Assembly: GCF_001552135.1 (NCBI RefSeq)
Contig: NZ_BCQP01000037.1
Coordinates: 62,001-126,000, forward strand
From: Actinomadura chibensis NBRC 106107
GTDB taxonomy: Bacteria > Actinomycetota > Actinomycetes > Streptosporangiales > Streptosporangiaceae
Reading direction: 5' to 3'
Length of the DNA: 64,000 nucleotides
Positions within the stretch are counted from its first letter, which is position 1. Every line of letters begins with the position of its first letter. A program made the translations under genes and the position numbers. The notes beneath the pieces were generated by a model, which searched no databases, was not told the DNA's origin, and was given only the letters and a program-made list of their open reading frames with translations. Positions 34,866-42,969 of the stretch are shown piece by piece.

Positions 34866-35546
34866 TCAGGCGCGGACCTCGCGGATGATGCCGACCAGTT
34901 CCCGCGTCACCGACTTGAAGCCCGGCATACGCGACATGGCGACCATGCGGTTGACCAGCGGGACCGTCCGCTCCACCAGCAGGTACGTCTTGCGGCACCC
35001 GGGCGAGCTGTCGTGCACCCAGTACAGGACGATGCCCATCGAGTAGATCCACAGCAGCTCCGGCAGCTCGGCCCGGAACTCCTTGTCGATCTTCAGGTCG
35101 GAGCCCTCGACGACCTCGCGGTAGATCGCGACGGCCGACTCGCGGGCCGGACCCGACTCGGCGCTGAACGGGTTGAGCGGGCTGGTCGGCTCGGCGGCGA
35201 ACTTGAAGAACTTCCCCGCGAACTCGTGGTAGGGGACCATCGTGTCGACGCGGGCCTTCAGGACGCCGAGCAGCCGGGGCGCGAACCCGGTCTCGGAGTC
35301 CAGGACGGCCCGGCAGGCGGCGACGTGCTCGTCCTGCAGCTCGTCGTAGTACGCCTGGATCAGCTCTTCCTTGGACCCGAAGTAGTAGTAGGCGTTGCCG
35401 ACCGAGACGCCCGCCTCCTTGGCGATCGCGCGCATCGTCGTCGCCTCGTACCCGCGTTCCCTGAACAGCCGCAGCGCCGTTTCGACGATCACGGCCCGCG
35501 TCTGCTCGGACTTCACGGCCTTCGTCTCGGTCACGCATGCCACCAT
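34866..35546 (-). CDS. TetR-family regulator
   Basis: 226 residues from ATG 35546 (alternative GTG four codons on). The helix-turn-helix spans VETALRLFRERGYEATTMRA to VSVGNAYYYFGSKEELIQAYY. The ligand domain carries a motif around FFKFAAEPTSPLNPFSAESG typical of a common actinobacterial TetR group. Neighbours give no clear target; it lies between the M15-like gene and asd. Confidence 0.9.
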   Translation of the reverse strand: MVACVTETKAVKSEQTRAVIVETALRLFRERGYEATTMRAIAKEAGVSVGNAYYYFGSKEELIQAYYDELQDEHVAACRAVLDSETGFAPRLLGVLKARVDTMVPYHEFAGKFFKFAAEPTSPLNPFSAESGPARESAVAIYREVVEGSDLKIDKEFRAELPELLWIYSMGIVLYWVHDSSPGCRKTYLLVERTVPLVNRMVAMSRMPGFKSVTRELVGIIREVRA

Positions 35547-35616
35547 ACGGCCCCGCCACGACGTCCTGCCCGCCTGGAACACGGCCGTCACCGTGACGCG
35601 CGGTAGCCGGACGGGG

Positions 35617-36681
35617 TCAGCCGGTGCGGCCCGCGGCGATCAGCTCGGCGATCTGCGCGGTGTTCAGCGCCGCGCCCTTCCGCAGGTTGTCGCAGCAGAG
35701 GAACAGGTCGAGCGCGTGCGGGTCGTCGAGCGAGCGGCGGACGCGTCCGGCCCAGGCCGGGTCGGTCCCGACGACGTCGGACGGCGTCGGGAACTCGTGC
35801 GTCTCCGGGCTGTCGCACAGCACGACGCCCGGCGAGCACGCGAGGATCGCCTGCGCCTCCCGCTGGTCGGTCCGCTCCTCGAACACGGCGTGGACGGCCA
35901 CCGAATGCGCCGTCACCACCGGCACGCGGACGCAGGTCGCCGACACCTTCAGCCCCGGCAGCCCGAGGACCTTGCGGGTCTCGGCGCGGACGGCGACCTC
36001 CTCCGACGTCCAGCCGCCGTCCTCGCGGGTGCCCGCCCACGGGACGACGTTCAGCGCGAGCGGCGCCGGGAACGGCCCGAGCTCGCCGACCACCCCGCGG
36101 ATGTCGCCCGCGCGGTTGCCGAGGGCGCGGTCGCCGCCGACCTTCTCCAGCTGCGCGTACAGGGTGTCGACGCCGTCCCGTCCGGCCGACGACGCCGCCT
36201 GGTAGGACGCGACGACCAGCTCCCGCAGCCCGTACCTGCGGTGCAGCGCGCCCAGCGCGACGATCATCGACAGGGTGGTGCAGCCGGGGCCCGCGACGAT
36301 GCCGCGCGGACGGTCCCGGACCCGCTCGGGGTTCAGCTCGGGGACGACGAGGGGGACGTCCGCGCACATCCGGAACGCGCCGGACCCGTCCACCGCCACC
36401 GCGCCGCGCGCCGCCGCGACCGGCGCCCATTCCGCGGCGACCGGCGCGGGCACCGCGAACGCCGCGATGTCGACGCCGTCGAACACCTCGGGCGCGAGCG
36501 CCACGGCCGCGGCGCGCTCGCCGCGCACCCGGAGCGTCCGCCCGGCGGACCGTTCCGAGCCGACGAGTCTGATCTCCCCGTACACGTCGCGGCGAACGGA
36601 CAGCAGGTCGAGCATCACGGCACCGACCGCCCCGGTGGCGCCGACGACAGCGAGGGTCGGCAGCCCGGAAGACGAGTCCAT
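35617..36681 (-). CDS. asd: Aspartate-semialdehyde dehydrogenase, with unusual active-site context
   Basis: 354 residues from ATG 36681 (AGAGGATG upstream). NADP-binding VVGATGAVGAVMLDLL opens the protein; the signature SATCVRVPVVTAHSVAVH and the C-terminal NLRKGAALNTAQIAELI are typical. It reduces aspartyl phosphate to the semialdehyde in Lys/Met/Thr biosynthesis. The catalytic cysteine sits in AGPGCTTLSM; in family members I know the preceding residues are Asn-Pro-Asn, so both Asn are replaced by Gly. The active-site Gln segment also reads YQAASSAG instead of QAVSGAG. It lies downstream of ask, as expected. Confidence 0.9.
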   Translation of the reverse strand: MDSSSGLPTLAVVGATGAVGAVMLDLLSVRRDVYGEIRLVGSERSAGRTLRVRGERAAAVALAPEVFDGVDIAAFAVPAPVAAEWAPVAAARGAVAVDGSGAFRMCADVPLVVPELNPERVRDRPRGIVAGPGCTTLSMIVALGALHRRYGLRELVVASYQAASSAGRDGVDTLYAQLEKVGGDRALGNRAGDIRGVVGELGPFPAPLALNVVPWAGTREDGGWTSEEVAVRAETRKVLGLPGLKVSATCVRVPVVTAHSVAVHAVFEERTDQREAQAILACSPGVVLCDSPETHEFPTPSDVVGTDPAWAGRVRRSLDDPHALDLFLCCDNLRKGAALNTAQIAELIAAGRTG

Positions 36682-36831
36682 CGTCGCACTCACATCCTCT
36701 GAACTACCGCCGTCCGCGACCGGTTCCCGCAGGGGATGCTCCCACCGCCGCGCCCCGCGCACTGCGTCACGTGACGCGCACCGCGGCACATGACGCGCGA
36801 ACGCGGGGCCCGGCCCGCGTGGAGAGGTGCG

Positions 36832-38106
36832 TCAGCGGCCGGTGCCGCCGTAGACGACCGCCTCCACCTGCTCGGCGTCCAGGTCGAAGGCGCGGTGGGC
36901 GGCGGCCACGGCGGTGTCGATGTCGTCCTGGGCGACGACGACCGAGATGCGGATCTCCGAGGTGGAGATCATCTCGATGTTGACGCCGGCCTCGGCGATG
37001 GCGCTGAACAGGGTGGCGGTGACGCCGGGGTGGGAGCGCATGCCCGCGCCGATCAGGGAGACCTTGCCGATCCGGTCGTCGTAGCGGAGCGACTCGAAGC
37101 CGATCCGCTCCTTGACCTTGTTCAGGGCGGTCAGCGCGCTCTGCCCGTCGGTGGCGGGCAGCGTGAACGAGATGTCCGTGCGGCCGGTGGACGCCGCCGA
37201 CACGTTCTGCACGATCATGTCGATGTTGATCTCGGCGTCGGACAGCACGGTGAAGATCGTGGCGGCCTCGCCGACCTTGTCCGGCACCCCGACCACCGTG
37301 ATCTTGGCCTCGCTGCGGTCGTGCGCGACGCCGGAGATGATCGCCTGCTCCATGTCGTGTCCTTCGATCTCGCTGCTGTCGACGACCCAGGTGCCCACCT
37401 TCTGGCTGAACGAGGACCGTACGTGGATCGGGATGTTGTAGCGGCGCGCGTACTCCACGCAGCGCAGATGCAGGATCTTCGCGCCGGACGCCGCCATCTC
37501 CAGCATCTCCTCGTAGGAGATCTTCGGGATCTTGCGGGCGGCGGGCACGATGCGCGGGTCGGCGGTGAAGACCCCGTCGACGTCGGAGTAGATCTCGCAG
37601 ACGTCGGCGTCCAGCGCGGCGGCGAGCGCGACCGCGGTGGTGTCGGAGCCGCCGCGGCCGAGGGTGGTGATGTCCTTGGTCCCCTGCGAGACGCCCTGGA
37701 ACCCGGCGACGATGCAGATCGAGCCCTCGTCCAGCGCGGTGCGGATCCGGCCCGGCGTCACGTCGATGATCTTGGCTTTGCCATGCGAGCCGTCGGTGAT
37801 CACGCCCGCCTGGGAGCCGGTGAACGAGCGGGCCTCGTGGCCCAGGTTCGCGATGGCCATGGCGAGCAGGGCCATCGAGATCCGCTCGCCGGCGGTGAGC
37901 AGCATGTCCAGCTCGCGGCCGGGCGGCAGCGGGCTGACCTGCTTGGCCATGTCGATGAGATCATCCGTCGTGTCGCCCATCGCGGACACCACGACGACGA
38001 CGTCGTTGCCCGCCTTCTTCGTCGCGACGATGCGCTGGGCGACCCGCTTGACGCCGTCGGCGTCGGCGACGGAGGAGCCACCGTACTTTTGCACGACTAG
38101 GGCCAC
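36832..38106 (-). CDS. ask: Aspartate kinase
   Basis: 424 residues from GTG 38106. The kinase domain starts with VVQKYGGSSVADADGVKRVA and has the FTGSQAGVITD and TTLGRGGSDTTAVALAAAL segments; two ACT domains occupy about 265-420 (VVGVPDKVGEAATIFTVLSD; GVTATLFSAIAEAGVNIEMISTSE). It phosphorylates aspartate and is normally feedback-inhibited by Lys and Thr. Actinobacterial ask genes often have an internal start for a regulatory beta subunit; a candidate lies around residue 175, not tested. asd follows after about 150 bp on the same strand. Confidence 0.97.
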   Translation of the reverse strand: MALVVQKYGGSSVADADGVKRVAQRIVATKKAGNDVVVVVSAMGDTTDDLIDMAKQVSPLPPGRELDMLLTAGERISMALLAMAIANLGHEARSFTGSQAGVITDGSHGKAKIIDVTPGRIRTALDEGSICIVAGFQGVSQGTKDITTLGRGGSDTTAVALAAALDADVCEIYSDVDGVFTADPRIVPAARKIPKISYEEMLEMAASGAKILHLRCVEYARRYNIPIHVRSSFSQKVGTWVVDSSEIEGHDMEQAIISGVAHDRSEAKITVVGVPDKVGEAATIFTVLSDAEINIDMIVQNVSAASTGRTDISFTLPATDGQSALTALNKVKERIGFESLRYDDRIGKVSLIGAGMRSHPGVTATLFSAIAEAGVNIEMISTSEIRISVVVAQDDIDTAVAAAHRAFDLDAEQVEAVVYGGTGR

Positions 38107-38262
38107 GGATGGCGCTCCTCGGTTCGGGGTCAGGCGTACCGGACGTCGAGTCTACAGAGCCTGGCCGGATGGATTACAAACAGGTAACTCCGTACCCCGT
38201 TTCAGCTTCCTCAGCCCCCGGTCTGCCTACCGCGCGGGGCGGTGCTCTTCGCCTGGGTGTAG

Positions 38263-39114
38263 TCAGAGGGTCGGCGGGCCCTGTTCTATGCGGCGCATGA
38301 CGGGGGCGTATTTGTCGATGTCGTCGCTGTCGAGCCATTGCCGTTCGTCCCACCAGGTGGCGCCCGCGTCGGCCAGCGGGCCGATCAGGTCGCGGGCGTT
38401 GTCGGCGGGGCTGAGGCCGCCGACGACTATCTCGAACGGGCCGTCGTCCTCGCGATGGCGGCGGACGTAGCCGGTCAGTTCCCGGACGTCGTCGGCCGAG
38501 GGGGCGTACCCGTGCGACCCGGGGCCGAAGAGGGGGACGGCGCCGTCCCACCGCGCGGCGCGCCGCATCGGACGGCGGTTTGGCCAGAACCCGGCGATCC
38601 AGACGGGCGGGCGCGGGCGCTGCACGGTCGCGGGCAGCAGCGCCACGTCGTCGACCCGGTAGTGGGGTCCGTGGTGGGTGACGGGTTCGCCGGTCCAGTA
38701 GCGGGCGAGGAGGTCGAGCCCCTCGTCCAGCCGCTCGGCCAGGACGGTCTTGTCGGTCGTCTCGCCGAAGGCGCCGTACTCGTCGGAGACCGGGCCGCCG
38801 AGCCCGGCGCCGAAGATCACGCGTCCGCCGCTGAGGACGTCCAGCGTCGCGACCTGCCGGGCGAGCTGCTGCGGCCGCCGCCGCGCCACCGGGGTGACGA
38901 GGGTGCCGAGCTTGATCCGGCTGGTCGCGAGGGCCGCCGCCGTCAGCAGCATCCACGGGTCGGCGAAGGACTTGCGCTCGCTCTTGACGTGGACGACGTG
39001 GTCCCAGACGAACAGCGCGTCCCAGCCCGCCTGCTCCGCCGCGGCCGCGACCCGCGCCAGCGCCCGGACGTCCGCGAAGTCGCCGAAGTTCGGCACGTTG
39101 ATCGAATAGCGCAC
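38263..39114 (-). CDS. LLM-class flavin-dependent oxidoreductase
   Basis: 283 residues from GTG 39114 (MRYSINVPNFGDFADVRALA). The TIM-barrel signatures are GWDALFVWDHVV, KLGTLVTPVARRRPQQLARQVATLDVLSGGRVIFGAG and PPVWIAGFWPNR, as in coenzyme F420- or FMN-dependent luciferase-like monooxygenases. The substrate is unknown. It follows ask on the same strand with about 155 bp between them, which hold only the ask leader. Confidence 0.93.
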   Translation of the reverse strand: MRYSINVPNFGDFADVRALARVAAAAEQAGWDALFVWDHVVHVKSERKSFADPWMLLTAAALATSRIKLGTLVTPVARRRPQQLARQVATLDVLSGGRVIFGAGLGGPVSDEYGAFGETTDKTVLAERLDEGLDLLARYWTGEPVTHHGPHYRVDDVALLPATVQRPRPPVWIAGFWPNRRPMRRAARWDGAVPLFGPGSHGYAPSADDVRELTGYVRRHREDDGPFEIVVGGLSPADNARDLIGPLADAGATWWDERQWLDSDDIDKYAPVMRRIEQGPPTL

Positions 39115-39441
39115 AGGCCCATGCTGCGCGCGGGCCCGCGGGGCGGCAAGCGAATATCAGCGCGGGTCGCGACCTCGCTGGCCGGGCCGCTGGGGCGGGT
39201 GTGGTGTGCCGTGGCGGGCGGATATCTGTGCGTTGAGTCCCGGATATCTATCCTTCCGGAAGCCGAAGAAATCCTGGGTCTTCGTGAACCGTCCGAATAG
39301 TCTCGGTTACCGGACGTGCGCGGGCCCGGGGTCGGCGCGGATCTTCCCGGCCGATCACCTGAGAGCGAGGCGGAGCGTCCGGGCGGCGGCGGGGCGCCGT
39401 GGTCCATCTCGTCCACCGGCGGTGAGGGAGGCGGGATCGCG

Positions 39442-39735
39442 ATGGGAGAGCCGATGGCCGCGTTCGACGAGTTGCCGCGCGTCCGGAGGGGTCCGCTGGA
39501 CTCCCTGTACGCGGCGCTGCGGCGGAGGGCCCCGCAGATGTCCACGGCGCGGCCCGGCGAGGACGCCGTCCTGCGCGTCTCGTACCGGTCCCGGACGGCC
39601 ACGCTCACCTGGGACGACGAGCTCAAGCAGTACGCGGCGGGCCTGGAGCGGTTCGGCGCGGACGCCGAGCGGGCCGCCGAACTGGTCGCGTGGAGCTTAG
39701 GCGCCCCCGGCGCCCCGGACCCCTGCCCCAGCTAA
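39442..39735 (+). CDS. Small hypothetical protein
   Basis: 97 residues from ATG 39442 with GGGAGGCGGG upstream. The central part looks folded (SLYAALRRRAPQM, EDAVLRVSYRSRTATLTWDDELKQYAAGLERF), with acidic and aromatic residues unlike a chance frame. No family is known. It is isolated on the plus strand among minus genes and followed by a degenerate repeat tract. Confidence 0.55.
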   Translation: MGEPMAAFDELPRVRRGPLDSLYAALRRRAPQMSTARPGEDAVLRVSYRSRTATLTWDDELKQYAAGLERFGADAERAAELVAWSLGAPGAPDPCPS

Positions 39736-39739
39736 CCCC

Positions 39740-40130
39740 GACCGGGGCCCGACCTGGGCGGAAGCTCAGGCAGGCGCGAGCGGCAGCAAGCCCTAACCAG
39801 ATCAGGTCGAGCCAAGCAAAGCTCGGCGAGAGCCAAGCCGGGCTGGGCGAGAGCCAAGCCGGAGCCCGAGTCGCGCCAGGCGGAGCCGAGTCGCGCTAAG
39901 CGGAACAGCCGCGCCAAGCGGAACCGGGCCGCGCCAAGCGGAACCGAGTCGAGCTAGGCGGAGCCGGGCCGGGCTGGGCGGTGCCCGAGTTGGGCCAAGC
40001 GAAGCTGGACCAGAGCCAGGCGATGCCCGAGTCAGGCCAAGCGAAGCTGGACCAGAGCCGAGCGGTGTCCAGGTCGAGACAGGCGGAGCTGGGTTGGAGC
40101 TGGTAGGAGCTTGGTCCGGGAGCTTGGGGG
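39740..40130. repeat. Degenerate tandem repeats of about 20 bp
   Basis: Between the 97-aa gene and the DUF5063 gene the sequence is a string of imperfect units built on GCCAAGCGGAACCGAGTC-type text; from about 39910 to 40100 roughly ten units of 20-22 bp can be counted. Alternating purine-rich segments run in one direction. No protein-like frame spans it. Confidence 0.75.
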
Positions 40131-40132
40131 AG

Positions 40133-40681
40133 CTAGGCGGTGGTTGCGGCTTCGGGGGCTACGTTCAGGCGGGCGTTGGCCACGAAGGCGTGCAGGGCGC
40201 GGAGGGCGGCGCCGGCGTGGTTGCCCCAGTGGTTGAAGTACGAGTACTGCCACCACCAGAGCGCTTCGAGCGGACGTTCCTGCTGGTAGTGGCGCAGCCC
40301 GTGGACGAGGTCGCTGGCGACGTCCACCAGGTCGTCCGACAGGCGGTAGGAGGTGGGCTCGGTGTCCTTGTACGGGTCGAACACCTCGACGTACTCGTCC
40401 AGGTCGTCGAGGCGCTCGGACAGGCCCTGCCGGATGGCGTCGAGGTCGGGGTCGGGGCCGACCTCGGGCTCCCAGTTGTCCGGGAGGATGACGTCGGCGC
40501 TGGCGCCGAGCTGCGCCCCCGCCAGGATGACCTGCGACACCTCAAGAAGGAGCAGGGGGACGGTATGGACGCCGCCGTCGCCGCGCGCGACCGCCTCCAG
40601 GCCGTTCAGGTAGTTGTCGACGTGGCGCGCCACGCGTTCGGCGAGGGCGTTCCAGTCCTTCTGGCTGTTGGTGTCAGACAT
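40133..40681 (-). CDS. DUF5063-family protein
   Basis: 182 residues overlapping the end of recR by 8 bp. Acidic helical protein with ILPDNWEPEVGPDPDLDAIR and the aromatic stretch EALWWWQYSYFNHWGNHAGAALRALHAF, which I recognise as DUF5063, a family regularly encoded after recR in actinobacteria. The function is unknown; the linkage with recR and ybaB suggests a role near DNA maintenance. Confidence 0.85.
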   Translation of the reverse strand: MSDTNSQKDWNALAERVARHVDNYLNGLEAVARGDGGVHTVPLLLLEVSQVILAGAQLGASADVILPDNWEPEVGPDPDLDAIRQGLSERLDDLDEYVEVFDPYKDTEPTSYRLSDDLVDVASDLVHGLRHYQQERPLEALWWWQYSYFNHWGNHAGAALRALHAFVANARLNVAPEAATTA

Positions 40682-41273
40682 CGAGCAGCCTCCGTCCTTC
40701 GAATGCGCGGCCGAGCGTCACCTCGTCGGCGTACTCCAGGTCGCCACCCACCGGCAGGCCGCTGGCCAGACGGGTGACGGTGAGGCCCATCGGCTTCACG
40801 AGCCGGGCCAGGTACGTCGCGGTCGCCTCGCCCTCCAGGTTGGGGTCGGTGGCGAGGATCAGCTCGGTCACCGTCCCGTCGGCGAGGCGCTGCATCAGTT
40901 CGCGGATGCGCAGGTCGTCGGGGCCGACGCCCTCGATCGGGCTGATCGCTCCGCCGAGGACGTGGTAACGGCCGCGGAACTCGCGGGTCTTCTCGATCGC
41001 GACGACGTCCTTGGACTCCTCCACGACGCAGATGATGTGGGGGTCGCGGCGCGCGTCCCGGCAGATCCGGCATTCCTCTTCTTCAGCGACGTTCCCGCAC
41101 GTCTTGCAGAAGCGGACCTTGTCCTTGACCTCTTTGAGCGCCTTGCCGAGCCGCTCGACGTCGGCCGGATCGGCGGCGAGGAGGTGGAAGGCGATCCGCT
41201 GCGCGCTCTTGGGGCCGACGCCGGGCAGCCTGCCCAGCTCGTCGATGAGGTTCTGAACCACCCCTTCGTACAA
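40674..41273 (-). CDS. recR: Recombination mediator RecR
   Basis: 199 residues from TTG 41273, preceded by AAAGGAGGGG. The helix-hairpin-helix VQNLIDELGRLPGVGPKSAQRIAFHLL, the zinc finger CKTCGNVAEEEECRICRD and a Toprim domain (VVEESKDVVAIEKT; LILATDPNLEGEATATYLARLV) are all in place. It loads RecA on gaps with RecO/RecF. It lies in the conserved actinobacterial order dnaX-ybaB-recR, here with a GNAT gene inserted between dnaX and ybaB. Confidence 0.97.
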   Translation of the reverse strand: MYEGVVQNLIDELGRLPGVGPKSAQRIAFHLLAADPADVERLGKALKEVKDKVRFCKTCGNVAEEEECRICRDARRDPHIICVVEESKDVVAIEKTREFRGRYHVLGGAISPIEGVGPDDLRIRELMQRLADGTVTELILATDPNLEGEATATYLARLVKPMGLTVTRLASGLPVGGDLEYADEVTLGRAFEGRRLLDV

Positions 41274-41367
41274 CGGACCCCTCCTTTCCTAGACTTTCCT
41301 GGTCTCTTCTGGCTCCGCTGAGCTTTCCGGGCTTCTGGGAGTTCCTGGGCTTTCTGGGTGTTCGCGC

Positions 41368-41799
41368 TTAGGAGCCCGAGCCCGAGCCTGAGCCCGAGCC
41401 GCCGCCGAGCCCTGGGAAGCCGCCGGGCAGCCCGCCTCCGCCGCCTCCGCCACCGAGGCCGGGGATGCCGCCGCCTCCGCCGAGGCCCTGGGCCAGCGGG
41501 CCCATCTTCTCCTGCTGCAACTCCTGCACCTCGCGCCCCGCGTCGCGGATCGCGGCGAGGACGAGGTCGGCGATCGTCTCCGCCGTGTCGGCCGGGTCGT
41601 CGGGGTCGATGGCCTTCGGGTCGATCGACAGGCCCGTGACCTCGCCCTGCCCGTTGACCGTCGCGGTGACGAGGCCGCCGCCCGCGGTCCCCCGCACCTC
41701 GGCCTCCGCGAGCTCGCGCTGGGCGCTGAAGAGCTGCTCCTGCATGGCCTGCGCCTGCTGGAGCAGTTCCTGCATGTTCAACTGACCACCGGGTTCCAC
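41368..41799 (-). CDS. ybaB: YbaB/EbfC nucleoid-associated protein
   Basis: 143 residues from GTG 41799. The conserved core is LLQQAQAMQEQLFSAQRELAEAEVRGTAGGGLVTATVNGQGEVTGL followed by a helical segment. The C-terminal 40 residues are a Gly-rich tail that ends in alternating Gly/Ser, longer than usual for the family and probably disordered. YbaB binds DNA as a dimer and is encoded with dnaX and recR in most bacteria. Confidence 0.93.
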   Translation of the reverse strand: MEPGGQLNMQELLQQAQAMQEQLFSAQRELAEAEVRGTAGGGLVTATVNGQGEVTGLSIDPKAIDPDDPADTAETIADLVLAAIRDAGREVQELQQEKMGPLAQGLGGGGGIPGLGGGGGGGGLPGGFPGLGGGSGSGSGSGS

Positions 41800-42002
41800 G
41801 GTGCACTCCCTCTTCCGGCCCCCCGAGAGGGCCTTCTCCCTGGCGCTCCGCCAGCCACCGGACGTCCGTCCCCCGAGACTACGGGGTCACGGGGCCAAGC
41901 GGTAAGAGCACCACCGGTGCGCCGACTCACCCCGATCTGGGCATGTGCTCCGCCCCCGACGATGTCCGCCGAAACCATCGCCCACCACCGCAGACCACCA
42001 TC

Positions 42003-42159
42003 CGTACCAGCGGAGACCAGACGGCCGTACCAGCGGAGACCGGGCAGCCGGACCGGCGAGGACCGGCGGGGGCCGGGCAGCCAGACCAGCGGGGGCCGGG
42101 CAGCCAGACCAGCGGGGGCCGGGCAGCCGGACCGGCGGGGGCCGGGCGGCCGGAGGTTC
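42003..42159. repeat. 23-bp tandem repeat tract
   Basis: Units of 23 bp built on CAGACCAGCGGGGGCCGGGCAGC; two are identical and adjacent at about 42081-42126, flanked by variants (GACCGGCGGGGGCC) from 42046 to 42152 and degenerate forms upstream. It lies in the 370-bp gap between ybaB and the GNAT gene, which holds no other feature. Spacers are absent, so this is not a CRISPR. Confidence 0.8.
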
Positions 42160-42166
42160 TGGACGT

Positions 42167-42733
42167 TCAGCCTGCGGCGGGGTCACGGGGCGGGCCCGGG
42201 TCGTTCTTCGGGACGAGCGGGCGCACCAGGGCGTCCGAGAACGGCGGCTCCGCGCGGAACTCCGCGGCCTTCTCCCAGCCCCAGCGCACGTACATGGCGT
42301 AGGCGTCCGTGCCGATGACGGCGGGGAGGGTGGCGTAACGCTCCGATCGTCCGCGGAGTAACTCGTCCAGGAGGCCGCGGCCGAGGCCCTGCCCGCGCTC
42401 GGCCACGGCGACGACCAGCTCGACGACGGCGAACTTGTCGGCCGCGAGGACGTCGTCGGGCGGCGCGGACGCGTTCGCCCACCAGGCGCCCGGCGCCATC
42501 GTGAAGCCGAACGTGAATCCGCGCAGGAGTTCGCCGCGGCGGGCGACGACCGAGGCGAAGCCGGAGGTCGGGATCTGTTCGCGGGTGCGGGCGAGGAAGC
42601 GGTCCGCGGAGAACTTGGGGGCCGAGTTGTAGGGAGGCTCGGAGTAGATCTCCTCGTAGAGGGTGGACAGCTCGTCCAGGGCGTCGAGGGCCGCTGTCCG
42701 GTCCAAGGCGGTCAACGTGACGTCTTCGGACAT
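42167..42733 (-). CDS. GNAT-family acetyltransferase
   Basis: 188 residues from ATG 42733. The acetyl-CoA site VAERGQGLGRGLLDELLRGR (motif A) and the late strand AYAMYVRWGWEKA are typical; the N-terminal part is LSTLYEEIYSEPPYNSAPKF. The substrate is unknown. The gene sits between dnaX and ybaB on the same strand, an insertion into an otherwise conserved block. Confidence 0.88.
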   Translation of the reverse strand: MSEDVTLTALDRTAALDALDELSTLYEEIYSEPPYNSAPKFSADRFLARTREQIPTSGFASVVARRGELLRGFTFGFTMAPGAWWANASAPPDDVLAADKFAVVELVVAVAERGQGLGRGLLDELLRGRSERYATLPAVIGTDAYAMYVRWGWEKAAEFRAEPPFSDALVRPLVPKNDPGPPRDPAAG

Positions 42734-42878
42734 GATCCCGCCTGTTCACGGTCGGGGAGGGGGGTGGAGTGTACGCCGGTGGCGCCGTCGACGCCATCGG
42801 CCGTGGTCACCGTCCGCCGCCTGGTCGGTATCGGGCCGCGGCGGGACGATCGGGACCGCCTCGTCGCGCCGCGGGGTA

Positions 42879-42935
42879 CCGCGTCGGGTGGCGTCGAGCC
42901 GCGTCGGGTCGCGTCGGGTCGCGTCGCGGTCGGCG
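42879..42935. repeat. Short 10-bp tandem repeats (GCGTCGGGTC)
   Basis: Five consecutive 10-bp units with one or two changes each, in the gap between dnaX (stop at 42970) and the GNAT gene. Confidence 0.65.
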
Positions 42936-42969
42936 GCCTGCGTGGCGGTCGCTGTGCGGGGGTCTCCCG

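Noticed and set aside
33342..35606. A 754-codon plus-strand frame across several genes
   Set aside because: It crosses the S9 peptidase, the M15-like gene and the antisense TetR gene and reads as Arg/Pro/Gly shadow text.
41443..41480. Trinucleotide-like repeat in the ybaB end as a disruption
   Set aside because: It stays in frame as a Gly-rich tail, so the gene is intact.
42003..42159. CRISPR array
   Set aside because: Units are contiguous with no unique spacers, and no cas genes are near.
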